Counted from the stretch's first letter, positions 15,939 through 23,998 are shown. The stretch is DNA of 24,195 nucleotides from an uncultured Methanobrevibacter sp. (GCF_937898925.1 NZ_CALDKF010000001.1:1-24195), one strand, 5' to 3'. Made by a program: numbers and translations. The notes: generated by a model from the letters alone, not told the origin.

Positions 15939-15962
15939 ATTGGTAAATAATTATTTACCAAT
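15939..15962. promoter_or_regulatory. perfect 24-bp palindrome at a predicted transcription start
   Basis: Arms ATTGGTAAATAA (15939-15950) and TTATTTACCAAT (15951-15962) are exact inverted repeats with no spacer. The place, about 20-30 bp after the TATA box, fits a dimeric repressor operator; as RNA it could form a hairpin. Confidence 0.6.
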
Positions 15963-16046
15963 AAACTATAATTTATATTTTAAAATTCCCTGTATCCCTA
16001 AAAATACATCAATATTTTTAAAAGATAAATTTATAGTTTCTTAAGT

Positions 16047-16190
16047 CTATTGGTTAGCCACTTTTTAATATAACCCCGTTACGTTAGATAGAAGACGGAG
16101 AGCTAATAGAATTATATTCTCCCTTTATTTTTTAAAGAATGAGAATGACCTATGGATATGATTTATAGCAAGCTATAGTCATCCTATAGG
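16047..16190 (+). other. candidate structured RNA or leader before the adhesin
   Basis: Less AT-rich than its surroundings. GCTAA (16102-16106) can pair with TTAGC (16054-16058), CCGT (16076-16079) with ACGG (16095-16098), and GGAGA (16097-16101) alternatively with TCTCC (16118-16122), followed by T-rich DNA. A stronger hairpin spans 16149-16190: arms CCTATGGATATG... and ...CATCCTATAGG meet at TATAGC-AA-GCTATA. Could be a small RNA, a long mRNA leader or an attenuator; not matched to a known class. Confidence 0.4.
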
Positions 16191-16231
16191 AAAAATGGAT
16201 TTGATTTATATTAACTTATATTCAATTAAAG

Positions 16232-16247
16232 ATGAAAGATATATACA
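16232..16247 (+). promoter_or_regulatory. proximal promoter of the adhesin
   Basis: ATGAAAGATATATACA combines a purine-rich BRE-like block and a TATATA box. It predicts a start near 16270 and a leader of about 50 nt, with GGAG at 16308-16311 as the ribosome binding site. Confidence 0.5.
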
Positions 16248-16319
16248 CTTAATTCTTAATATACCTATTTACATCATAATAAGTTAATATTTATCTCATC
16301 CATTATTGGAGTTTTAAAT

Positions 16320-19019
16320 ATGAAAAAAGAGATAATTGTTATCTTATTGATCTTTTCATTATTTTTAACTATTTCTTCTGTATCTGCATTGGAAATTAAT
16401 GAAAATTTTACTGATTTTGATGAAATGGACAATAAGAATATTATATTAGAGGATTCACAAGTTGAAGATGATGCTACAAATTATCAAAATAATGACGATG
16501 GTATGACATTTAATTCCAAGAATGAAGATACTCTTAAAGATTCCAACGAAAAATCTTCTTTCAAGGACTTAAATACTTTAATTAATTCCAATAATGAAGG
16601 AATCATAAATCTTGATGTTGATTATTTTTTCAATCCTGATACCGATTCAGACTTTATAAATGGAATAACCATTAATAGAAGTTTAATAATTAATGGTAAT
16701 AACCATACCATTGATGCAGATAATAGCGCACGCATTTTCAATGTCATTTCAAATGTTTCATTAAGCATTAATGATTTGAATTTTTATAATGGAAACAGTA
16801 AAGAAGGTTCATCAATTTTATCAAAAGGGGAAGTTACGTTAAATAACACATCATTCATTAATTTTACTTCCAACAGCAGTGGTGGTGCAATATACACATA
16901 TGAAGACATAATAGTTAACAACTCCTATTTTAACCTAAATAAAGTATTATCCTCAAATGCTGCTAATTTATATGGAGGATCAATATATTCAAGGAAAAAT
17001 GTTTTTGTATATAATTCTACATTTGAAAATTCAGAAGCTAAATCTGGTGGAGCAATATATGGTTTAAAAGAAGTAACTGTTTATGATTCCACCTTTAGAA
17101 ATAATACTGGATATTCTGAATATTCAGATGGTGGTGGGGCTATTTATGCACCTAATGTAACTGTTAGAAATAGTTTCTTTGAATTCAATGAAGGAATTTA
17201 TGGAGGAGCTATAAGTGCAAGAAACATTGATGCTAAAAATTCTGTCTTTACTAACAATACAGGAGGAAAAATAGGCGGCGCATTAAAATCTTCTAACACT
17301 GCAATTAATAATTGCAGTTTTATAGATAATAATGCAAAATTTGGAGGAGCGATCCATTCAAGTAACAATACAGATATTAATAACTCAAAATTTATTAATA
17401 ATTCTGTAAATTATGGTGGTGGAGCCCTTAATGTTGAAGGGGCAAATAGTCTTGTTAATAATTCCCTTTTCACTGATAATTACGCTTTTTCATATGCAGG
17501 TGCTATACTAAGCAACAATATTACTGTCATGAACTCTAATTTCACTAATAACTCTGCTGAAGCTTATGGTGGAGCAATATTAGCTGCAAACATAAGTTCT
17601 TACAATAATAATTATGCTAATAATTATGCTAATAATTATGCCAATAATGGTACCAATGTATTTGCAATATCCAACAGTAATTTAGGCAATCAAAGTAACG
17701 AATACATATTATTAAACATATCAGAAACCATTAATGCAAATTATGCAGGTGAAATTGTGTTCTCTACAGGCGAACCTGGATTCTGTTCTGAATCCGATGC
17801 ATTCCCTCCACGCAGAGGCTATGTAATAAATGACATGACTGCTGTAAGAAATTCAAGAACAGGTGAAAATGTATTTGAATATGTTAAAATATTAATCTAT
17901 GAATATTACTTCAATCAAAGCGTTTTCGAACCTTATGATATGTTTCAATTCGTTTGGGCATTTACAGATGGAAATTATACCAATTATGGAAACATATACC
18001 CTTCAATCCGTCATGTAATAGATTTATATGAGGCAGGCTTTAGGATTCCTACTCATAATGCCAGCAAAATTCTAGATAATGGAACAATCGTTACATTTAA
18101 TTTTAAATATTTCTTAGCACCAAATAGTTATCAGAATGCCATAGTATTTAATCTAACATATGAAGAGATTAATCAAACTGTAGAAAAGGAAACATTAAAC
18201 CCTCAAGTATTGATTGGTAGCCCAGTGGAATTCCGCATAACTCTAACAAACAATGGATATGACATTATTAATTATCCATATATAATCGATGAAGATTATA
18301 GCAGCGGATTAGATTTTATTGGTTGGAGAATAGAAAATGGAAATTGGACAAAAGAGAACAATAAGTACATATTGAACGAACAATTGAATCCAAATGAATC
18401 AAGAAGTCTGATTCTAATTTTTAACACTACTAAAAATGGAACATTAGTTAACAATGTAAGCTCTGGATACAATAACATAAATATATCCAACAGCAGCAAT
18501 AAGACTATTGTTTTCAATCCAAACATGACAATCCAAAAAATTTCCAACAATAAAATAGTTAAAATAGGAGAAACAGTAAGGTTTACAATCATTTTAACAA
18601 ATACAGGTGACTGTAACTTAACTGGAGTCTACATAAAGGACAATGAATATTCCAATGGATTGGTTTATTTATCCTATATCGATAAAAATAATGAATGGAC
18701 ATTTGATGGAATAGACACTTGGACATATAAGGGAATATTGCAACCTGGAGAATCCATAAGTCTAGATATTCTATTTAGAGCTATTACTGCAGGAGTCAAG
18801 AATAATACTGCTATAGCAGGTCATAACATAACCAATGACACAGTTAACAGTACTAATACCACTAAAGTAATTGTACCAAATGAACCTGATAGCAATAAGA
18901 CTACTAAAAAGATTCCTAAAATAGACAGAAATGTCAGCTTAAAAACAGGAAATCCAATTTTAGTTTTATTGATCTGTTTAATGTCATTGATATTGATTCC
19001 TATAAGAAATAGAAAATAA
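16320..19019 (+). CDS. secreted adhesin-like protein with beta-helix, probable thioester domain and C-terminal anchor
   Basis: 899 residues. A signal peptide (1-23, MKKEIIVILLIFSLF...) is followed by an acidic linker, then a right-handed beta-helix (~95-455) of repeats like NSxFxNNxAxxYGGAI, as in pectate-lyase-like adhesins. Residues ~465-610 resemble Gram-positive thioester (TED/TQXA) domains: FC at 488-489, a YVKILIYEYYFN strand, and FQFVWAFTDG (542-551) in place of TQxAIWxFTDG. This suggests a Cys489-Gln543 bond able to bind covalently to a surface. Two DUF11/CARDB-like repeats follow (~619-735, ~736-850), then a C-terminal helix (878-895) with RNRK that anchors it in the membrane. A short codon repeat gives NYANNYANNYANN near 431-443. 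GGAG lies 8 nt before the ATG. The adhesion role is from the family; the thioester is inferred from motifs. Confidence 0.93.
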   Translation: MKKEIIVILLIFSLFLTISSVSALEINENFTDFDEMDNKNIILEDSQVEDDATNYQNNDDGMTFNSKNEDTLKDSNEKSSFKDLNTLINSNNEGIINLDVDYFFNPDTDSDFINGITINRSLIINGNNHTIDADNSARIFNVISNVSLSINDLNFYNGNSKEGSSILSKGEVTLNNTSFINFTSNSSGGAIYTYEDIIVNNSYFNLNKVLSSNAANLYGGSIYSRKNVFVYNSTFENSEAKSGGAIYGLKEVTVYDSTFRNNTGYSEYSDGGGAIYAPNVTVRNSFFEFNEGIYGGAISARNIDAKNSVFTNNTGGKIGGALKSSNTAINNCSFIDNNAKFGGAIHSSNNTDINNSKFINNSVNYGGGALNVEGANSLVNNSLFTDNYAFSYAGAILSNNITVMNSNFTNNSAEAYGGAILAANISSYNNNYANNYANNYANNGTNVFAISNSNLGNQSNEYILLNISETINANYAGEIVFSTGEPGFCSESDAFPPRRGYVINDMTAVRNSRTGENVFEYVKILIYEYYFNQSVFEPYDMFQFVWAFTDGNYTNYGNIYPSIRHVIDLYEAGFRIPTHNASKILDNGTIVTFNFKYFLAPNSYQNAIVFNLTYEEINQTVEKETLNPQVLIGSPVEFRITLTNNGYDIINYPYIIDEDYSSGLDFIGWRIENGNWTKENNKYILNEQLNPNESRSLILIFNTTKNGTLVNNVSSGYNNINISNSSNKTIVFNPNMTIQKISNNKIVKIGETVRFTIILTNTGDCNLTGVYIKDNEYSNGLVYLSYIDKNNEWTFDGIDTWTYKGILQPGESISLDILFRAITAGVKNNTAIAGHNITNDTVNSTNTTKVIVPNEPDSNKTTKKIPKIDRNVSLKTGNPILVLLICLMSLILIPIRNRK

Positions 19020-19367
19020 TAGAAAATAAAATTTAATTTAAAATTTATGTGAATATGGTTTGAAAGCTTTCATGAAAAATATGTGGATGCTGAAAAACCA
19101 AAATCACATAAATAACTTTTTTTTAAATAATAACCATTAAAAATAAATAAAAAAAAAATAATATGGATTATAATGCCATTAATTTTTTAAAATAATCAGA
19201 TTTAAAAATAAAAATTAATATGATTTATAATAAATATTAAACAATATTCAATATTTTAAATGAAAAATAAATAAAAATACATAATTTTTTCTTGATTTAT
19301 AATGTGAATTTTTTTGATTTTCAATATATTAAATGAATCTAATATAACTGAATATTATTCAATTTTT
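19020..19367. other. gene-free AT-rich region after the adhesin
   Basis: Holds a 12-bp palindrome (TGAAAGCTTTCA, 19061-19072) and a run of eight T (19117-19124) that may end adhesin transcription. Nothing else is recognised. Confidence 0.45.
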
Positions 19368-19635
19368 TTACAATAAATAATAAAATTTTATAAAATTGTT
19401 TATCAGATAAATATTTATATTAAAAATTATACTATTCTTATCAAGAATTGATACTTTAGGATTTTTCATATTTTCCCCAAAAGTCTCAATTCTAGTTATT
19501 GGAAAAATATCCGAGTCGGAAACAGTTTTTTCTTGTAACTCAGAAAAGAGAAATATTATCCCGTTTAAACTTATTTGGTCTAATTCAAGCATTTCTAAAT
19601 TTAGTATATCTAAAAAATAATATTTCTCTTTTCAT
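19368..19635 (-). pseudogene. frameshifted remnant of an unidentified small gene
   Basis: On the minus strand an ATG at 19635, with GGTGTGA just upstream, begins MKREILFF but soon stops. If one T is removed from the T-run near 19616-19621, the frame reads on as MKREILFLDILNLEMLELD, then QISLNGIIFLFSELQE and DIFPITRIETFGENMKNP before fading into AT-rich noise near 19430. The middle is clearly protein-like and less AT-rich than its flanks. It looks like a gene damaged by a one-base insertion and probably also by loss of its 3' end. I do not recognise the family. The frame from the inner ATG at 19592 could still make a 74-residue peptide. Confidence 0.4.
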
Positions 19636-19738
19636 TTCACACCGTAAATTAGTAAACAATAAATATTTTCTTTCAAAAAATAAACTAAAGAGAAAACCAT
19701 TAAAACACACTCATATTTAATCACACAAATCAAATCTC

Positions 19739-19805
19739 TTTAGTTTAAGCTTAAATTAGTGGAATGATCCTCCCTACTCCAATCATTCCACTATTTTAAA
19801 CTAAA
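19739..19805. repeat. strong two-part inverted repeat
   Basis: TTTAGTTTAA (19739-19748) pairs with TTAAACTAAA (19796-19805), and AGTGGAATGAT (19758-19768) with ATCATTCCACT (19782-19792); all 21 pairs are perfect. The loop is CCTCCCTACTCCA. It could be a small RNA, a terminator-like structure or the scar of a small mobile element. Confidence 0.8.
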
Positions 19806-19821
19806 AAAAAACTCTTTTTAA

Positions 19822-19940
19822 TAATAAATTACCCCATAAAAAACTAATTTAAATCTAAAAAAGACACTCATTTTTAAAAAAATAAACTACCCCATAAAAA
19901 ACTAATTTAGATCTAAAAAAGACACCTATTTTTAAAAATA
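19822..19940. repeat. 58-bp tandem repeat, two copies plus a degenerate third
   Basis: Copies around 19822 and 19880 share ACCCCATAAAAAACTAATTT, then ATCTAAAAAAGACAC and an A/T-rich tail; a worn third copy starts near 19938. Confidence 0.85.
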
Positions 19941-20269
19941 AACTATCTATAAAAAAGTAATTCTAATGAATAAATCATACCTAAATATGATATTCATAAA
20001 AAAATAATCAATGAATAAGCCATAACATAAAAAACTTATTTAAAATTATTAAAAAAAAACCAAAAAATAATCAATAAACTAATTCTAATGAATAAAACTA
20101 TCCCAAATCATTACCAAGAGATATAATGATGCCCAATTAATATGCTGAAACAATTTAACATTATCAAAAGTTTTTTTTAATCCAATGAATCTTCTATTGT
20201 CCAATTGAGATTTTATCTTAAAAACTTCCAATAACAATTAAATAAGTTTTTAGATATTAAGTCAATTTC
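19941..20269. other. AT-rich stretch, no gene recognised
   Basis: Contains dispersed copies of short phrases such as AATCAATGAATAA and TTCTAATGAATAAA. No open frame or structure I would defend. Confidence 0.4.
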
Positions 20270-20592
20270 CCAAATAACGGAGTTATTTCCCAATTAGTTT
20301 ATCCATTCTAACAAATATAGTTTAAAACCTTTATCATTTAAAATTTAATAGCTAACGGCGATGAAAATATATTCAACAAATAAATGATATTACATATTCA
20401 ATAATAATTAAAATTAAATTCAGATCTTTATTTAGGATTCCTTATGAGATGAGTTAAGAACTTTTATCTAAATTTAAATTTCAACTACTATCAGTTAACT
20501 GCTTCGAAATGAAAGAAATGAATTTTCTTAAATCTCGAAGCAACTAACGGAGAAATCGTTTGAAGAAAAATATCACTATTTTTCAAGATTTA
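20270..20592 (+). other. candidate small-RNA locus with several hairpins
   Basis: A hairpin AAATAAC-GGA-GTTATTT lies at 20272-20288. A longer one spans 20494-20548: GTTA, then TGCTTCGA, paired with TCGAAGCA and TAAC across a symmetric AC/AC internal loop, with AAGAAA/TTTCTT pairing higher up. A third, TTGAAGAAAAATA with TATTTTTCAA, spans 20560-20586. ACGG occurs at three places (near 20277, 20356 and 20547), and AAACCTTTAT, which could be a TATA box, occurs twice (near 20328 and 20607). No protein frame fits. The strand is assumed and no known RNA class is recognised. Confidence 0.4.
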
Positions 20593-21133
20593 ACTAGTTT
20601 TAAACCTTTATTTATTATTTACAGACGAATCATACCAACAAAAATCTTATCTGAATAAAATTTTTTAGTACAATTCTAATTGTAAATGTTAAAATTAACA
20701 AATATAAACATTATTATTGAATAATATTCAAATTTATAATAATAATTAATAAAAAAAATAAACAAAATAAAAAATAATAATTATTTTTAGAACAGATTAA
20801 TTTAAAAAAGTTTCATTGAAAAAAATAAAAATTTAACCTAAACAATGTTTAGGAAAAATATAAAAAAATGATAATTTTTTCAAAAGAATCTTAAAATATT
20901 TAAAATATTATGATTTTTACCTAAAATAGGACATTAAAAATTGAAAAAAAATTCTAAACAAATCCTATGAGCATTTACCAATTTAAAAAAAAATCATGAA
21001 AAAAAAGAATATTGTTCAATATTATTTTCAAATAAATTGCATGATGTCATTGATAAATATATTTTTTAATAAAAATAAACATAATTGATTATTGTTCAAT
21101 TATTTTATTAAATATAAATAAAAAAATAAAAAA
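20593..21133. other. AT-rich stretch before the mtrA-like gene
   Basis: No gene recognised. Further TGTTCAAT words occur near 21012 and 21092 without a properly spaced TATA box, near the active-looking element at 21134. Confidence 0.4.
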
Positions 21134-21157
21134 TGTTCAATAAAAATACTTATATGA
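21134..21157 (+). promoter_or_regulatory. promoter of the MtrA-like gene
   Basis: TGTTCAATA (21134-21142), 6 nt (AAAATA), CTTATATGA (21149-21157). The predicted start near 21180 leaves a leader of about 180 nt. Confidence 0.6.
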
Positions 21158-21211
21158 TACTAATAGATATTTTTTATCAGGAACTCCTCTCTGTGTATTA
21201 GCAGGCATAGT

Positions 21212-21309
21212 TTTTGGTTTTGTTGAAAACCTACAGATATAATATAGGAAAGCTCTCAATCAAAAATGTTCAAAATTTCATCCATTTCTTGGTTTTCAAC
21301 AAACCAAAA
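21212..21309 (+). promoter_or_regulatory. long inverted repeat in the 5' leader of the MtrA-like gene
   Basis: TTTTGGTTTTGTTGAAAACC (21212-21231) pairs with GGTTTTCAAC then AAACCAAAA (21291-21309): 19 pairs with one bulged base, closing a ~59-nt loop that holds a smaller CCTA/TAGG pair. It lies between the predicted start of transcription and the ribosome binding site, so it may be a regulatory leader. It does not match the cobalamin riboswitch consensus as I know it. Confidence 0.6.
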
Positions 21310-21359
21310 TTTAAGGGAAAAGTCATATTCATGAAAATCATTGAATGGAGGGAAACAAT

Positions 21360-21950
21360 ATGGTAGAAAAAAAGCCTACATCAGAAAATTGGCCAGTGAT
21401 TACTGGAGATTATATCGTAGGAGATCCTGAAAGTCCTGTAGCAGTGGCAACATTAGCTTCCCATATCGAAGAAATCCCATCAGCAGCAGGAGCTGCTATT
21501 GCAGGTCCTTGCAAAACTGAAAATCTAGGAATTGAAAAAGTAGTGGCTAATATAATTTCAAACCCAAACATCAGGTTCCTGATGTTGTGTGGTGCTGAAG
21601 TGCAGGGACATATTACGGGTCAAAGCATACAGGCACTTTATGAAAATGGCTGTGATGAAGAGAAAAAGAGAATTATTGGCGCTACTGGTGCAATCCCCTA
21701 TGTGGAGAATTTACCAATGGATGCCATAGAAAGATTCCAAAACCAGGTTGAAATAATTGATTTGATAGATAATGAAGACAGTTCAGCAATTTCAACTGGC
21801 GTAAAAGAACTAATAGAAAAAGACCCTGGTGCATTGGAAGAAGAACCTATAATTTTCAAGATTGATGAGAAAAAAATTGATTTGAAAATTAAGGAGACAA
21901 ACAAAATCACCTCAATACCAAAATATAAAATAAAAATAGAAGCAGAATAA
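21360..21950 (+). CDS. mtrA: soluble MtrA-family corrinoid protein (paralogue of methyl-H4MPT:CoM methyltransferase subunit A)
   Basis: 196 residues. The sequence matches the corrinoid-binding domain of MtrA from its start: WPVITGDYIVGD (11-22), PVAVATLAS, GPCKTENLGIEK and AEVQGHITGQS. His84 in that last block is the residue that, in the family, ligates cobalt of 5-hydroxybenzimidazolyl cobamide. Normal MtrA is about 240 residues and ends in a membrane helix that joins it to the Mtr complex; here the tail is charged (KIDEKKIDLKIKETNK) and has no membrane segment, so the protein is cytosolic. No other mtr genes are nearby, so it is a stand-alone paralogue rather than the operon copy. It could serve another methyl transfer or store cobamide. 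The start at 21360 is set by GGAGGG 7 nt upstream, which lies inside a longer frame that starts at 21345. Confidence 0.93.
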   Translation: MVEKKPTSENWPVITGDYIVGDPESPVAVATLASHIEEIPSAAGAAIAGPCKTENLGIEKVVANIISNPNIRFLMLCGAEVQGHITGQSIQALYENGCDEEKKRIIGATGAIPYVENLPMDAIERFQNQVEIIDLIDNEDSSAISTGVKELIEKDPGALEEEPIIFKIDEKKIDLKIKETNKITSIPKYKIKIEAE

Positions 21951-21953
21951 TGC

Positions 21954-21983
21954 TTTTATTTTTATTTTTATTTTTTCTTTTTT
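21954..21983 (+). terminator. U-rich terminator after the MtrA-like gene
   Basis: Repeated TTTTA/TTTTT runs begin 3 nt after the stop codon and continue for 30 nt, a typical archaeal terminator. Confidence 0.6.
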
Positions 21984-22052
21984 AAAAAATGTTTATTTAA
22001 TAATATTTTATCTTTTTTTATCTTTTTTTAAAACAGCAAATGTAAACTTAAA

Positions 22053-22706
22053 CTAAATTTTCTCTAAAAAGAACTTAAACTCATTATGATCCATTATCTC
22101 AACCATATCAAATAATCCAAGCTCTCTCAATCTATCAAATGGCTTTCTTAAGATAAACCTATATGAACCAGCTCTATCTGCAGTTGGATTTCTCTTATCT
22201 GAAATAGCTACAACAATATAAACCTTCTTAATGCTAGACAGGAACTCACTTAAATCCAACTTATCCTCATCAGAAATGCTATTTTTATTGCAATAATCCT
22301 TATAGACATTAGGCAATGCCAAGTCAAGGGTTTCAAATGGCTTCAACCTTAACTTAAAAGCAAGTTCATCACCATAACTATTATAAACCCATTGCAATCT
22401 TTCATAATACTTATCATAACATTCTGAATCCTTATTCATATTATACAAGATATCCTGAAGCTCTCCTCTTTTGCTATTCCTATCTATTTTCACTCCCTTG
22501 TACTCTATGAAATATAGAACTTTTCTCTTTTTATCCAAATACAAACCGTCTACTGTAGATGGCAGGTTACAAATATCTATAGTTTCAGTATCCCTACAAA
22601 TATCGTCAAAGGAATACATCATGAAATCACTACTTACAAGAGGTCCCTTGCTTTTGCTTACACATTCCTTGTGTTTAATTGAAGGACAATCCTTATCGTG
22701 AATCAA
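22053..22706 (-). CDS. PD-(D/E)XK nuclease-like protein
   Basis: Up to 217 residues. STVDGLYLD (50-58) followed by VLYFIEYKG (63-71) gives D53 and E68-x-K70, the spacing and strand context of the PD-(D/E)XK nuclease core. A helical middle with Tyr-rich segments follows, then a strand (KKVYIVVAIS, 160-169) and an Arg-rich region. Nuclease activity is inferred; the fold also occurs in inactive proteins. The start is unsure: the only candidate for the full length is TTG at 22706, with no clear ribosome binding site. An in-frame ATG at 22736 is cut off by TGA at codon 4. The ATG at 22625 (MMYSFDD) has GTGAT 3 nt upstream and would give 190 residues with the core intact. The gene follows the ATPase by 101 nt on the same strand, so co-expression is possible. 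Confidence 0.75.
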   Translation of the reverse strand: MIHDKDCPSIKHKECVSKSKGPLVSSDFMMYSFDDICRDTETIDICNLPSTVDGLYLDKKRKVLYFIEYKGVKIDRNSKRGELQDILYNMNKDSECYDKYYERLQWVYNSYGDELAFKLRLKPFETLDLALPNVYKDYCNKNSISDEDKLDLSEFLSSIKKVYIVVAISDKRNPTADRAGSYRFILRKPFDRLRELGLFDMVEIMDHNEFKFFLEKI

Positions 22707-22807
22707 ATATGAATCTTTTGGAAATCAAAGACCCATAATAATGAGATAATCATATTAAATTTCCCATAAAAGCAAAAATAATATTTTTTGAAACTGAAAC
22801 ATAATTT

Positions 22808-23998
22808 TTAAAAATCCCTATACGGATATACTCCTCTTCTACCATACTCATTCTTTAGCCATGCACTTAAAATCCTATCGGAAACGGCATAACGAGATTC
22901 CTCATATACTATTAACCCTTTATTCAAAAGATTATTCAAGGAAGCTCCAATCCCTCCGCTAGTAACATTTAAAGTCCTGGCAATATCCACCCTTCTTAAT
23001 GGCCCATCCAATAGTGTGGTGATGATCTTCTGCTCTTGCTTGCTTAAGTTCTTCCAATCATTTATTAGATTGATTGCTAAAAATGGCAAAACATTAGCAA
23101 ATTCTAGAGAAACCTTTTCCTTATCCAATATTTCACCGGGCATTAAAAATCTTACAAATGTATTTATATAGAATGGAATGCCTCTAGTGCATTTATAGAA
23201 TCTTTCAAATCCATCATCACTGAATTCCAAATGGCTTGCTCTTTCAATCAAGTATCTTTTGGTGGTTTCATATGAAAATGGTTCTATTTGATATGTAAGC
23301 ATTCTGCCACCAAATGCTCCTTTTGCACCATTTATCTCTCCTAAAAGACTATCTTCCATGCTCATGCTTCCAGTGAAAGTATAGGAAACGTTTTTTTCTG
23401 TTTGGATAAAGCTTCTTAAATACCATAAGAAACCATTTGTTTCATCATCCAAATCTTTTATTAACTGAAATTCATCAATGAAAATCAAGATTCCATCCAT
23501 TTCATCAGAATATTTTTCATAGATTTTTCTAGGCAAATTCATTACAAAATCAGCTAATTTAGTATAATCTTCCTCAAAGCCAACAATAGGTACTGGAACT
23601 CCATCTATATTGAATATGTTTTTTAAAGAGATATTATGAGTCTTAAACCAACTTTCTATTTGTTTATCTATGGTTTTTAATCCATATTCCTTTGAGGACT
23701 CTATAATTCTCTTATAGAATAATTGCATGAATGCCATGCGACTTAATTTATCTTCTTGATAATTGTTTGAAGAGGATAAATCCAGATAAATGATTAAATA
23801 ATCTTTTTTCAAGTCATTCTTAAGTTTATTTAAAAGAGCTGTCTTTCCAACACCTCTGATTCCAGTCAATAATAATGCAGGAGGAATTTCATCCTTTGTT
23901 GAATCCAGGAGTTTAGTTAAAAAAATTATATCCCTTTCTCTATTGAAGAATTGATCATCAGTTAAGTCTGCATTTAATCCCCATGGTATTGCATCCAT
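22808..23998 (-). CDS. archaeal-type P-loop ATPase with C-terminal winged helix
   Basis: 396 residues. NRERDIIFLTKLL (19-31) is the usual entry to the Arch_ATPase (STAND/AAA-like) family. Walker A is GIRGVGKT (46-53), Walker B is ILIFIDEF (170-177), and a sensor-like YTFTGSMSM follows (206-214). Residues ~317-376 form a winged helix (KQEQKIITTLLDGPLRRVDIA, then LNVTSGGIGASLNNL), a likely DNA-binding or protein-contact part. These ATPases are common in archaea, often near mobile or defence genes, and their job is mostly unknown. No DUF234-type nuclease domain is fused at the C-terminus; the separate nuclease-like gene downstream might supply that role, which is inference. The start has AGAGG 8 nt before the ATG. 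Three or more 46-bp repeats lie directly upstream of its promoter. Confidence 0.9.
   Translation of the reverse strand: MDAIPWGLNADLTDDQFFNRERDIIFLTKLLDSTKDEIPPALLLTGIRGVGKTALLNKLKNDLKKDYLIIYLDLSSSNNYQEDKLSRMAFMQLFYKRIIESSKEYGLKTIDKQIESWFKTHNISLKNIFNIDGVPVPIVGFEEDYTKLADFVMNLPRKIYEKYSDEMDGILIFIDEFQLIKDLDDETNGFLWYLRSFIQTEKNVSYTFTGSMSMEDSLLGEINGAKGAFGGRMLTYQIEPFSYETTKRYLIERASHLEFSDDGFERFYKCTRGIPFYINTFVRFLMPGEILDKEKVSLEFANVLPFLAINLINDWKNLSKQEQKIITTLLDGPLRRVDIARTLNVTSGGIGASLNNLLNKGLIVYEESRYAVSDRILSAWLKNEYGRRGVYPYRDF

Noticed and set aside
18296..18592. Minus-strand 98-residue frame in the adhesin gene
   Set aside because: Hydrophobic antisense frame typical of AT-rich repeats; no start signal.
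19499..19720. Plus-strand 73-residue frame in the gene-poor region
   Set aside because: It is antisense to the frameshifted remnant, which has the better start signal and composition.
21175..21345. Leader of the MtrA-like gene considered as a classical cobalamin riboswitch
   Set aside because: I found no B12-box consensus; only the long stem is supported.
21698..21910. Minus-strand frame inside the MtrA-like gene
   Set aside because: Antisense shadow of a clearly recognised gene.
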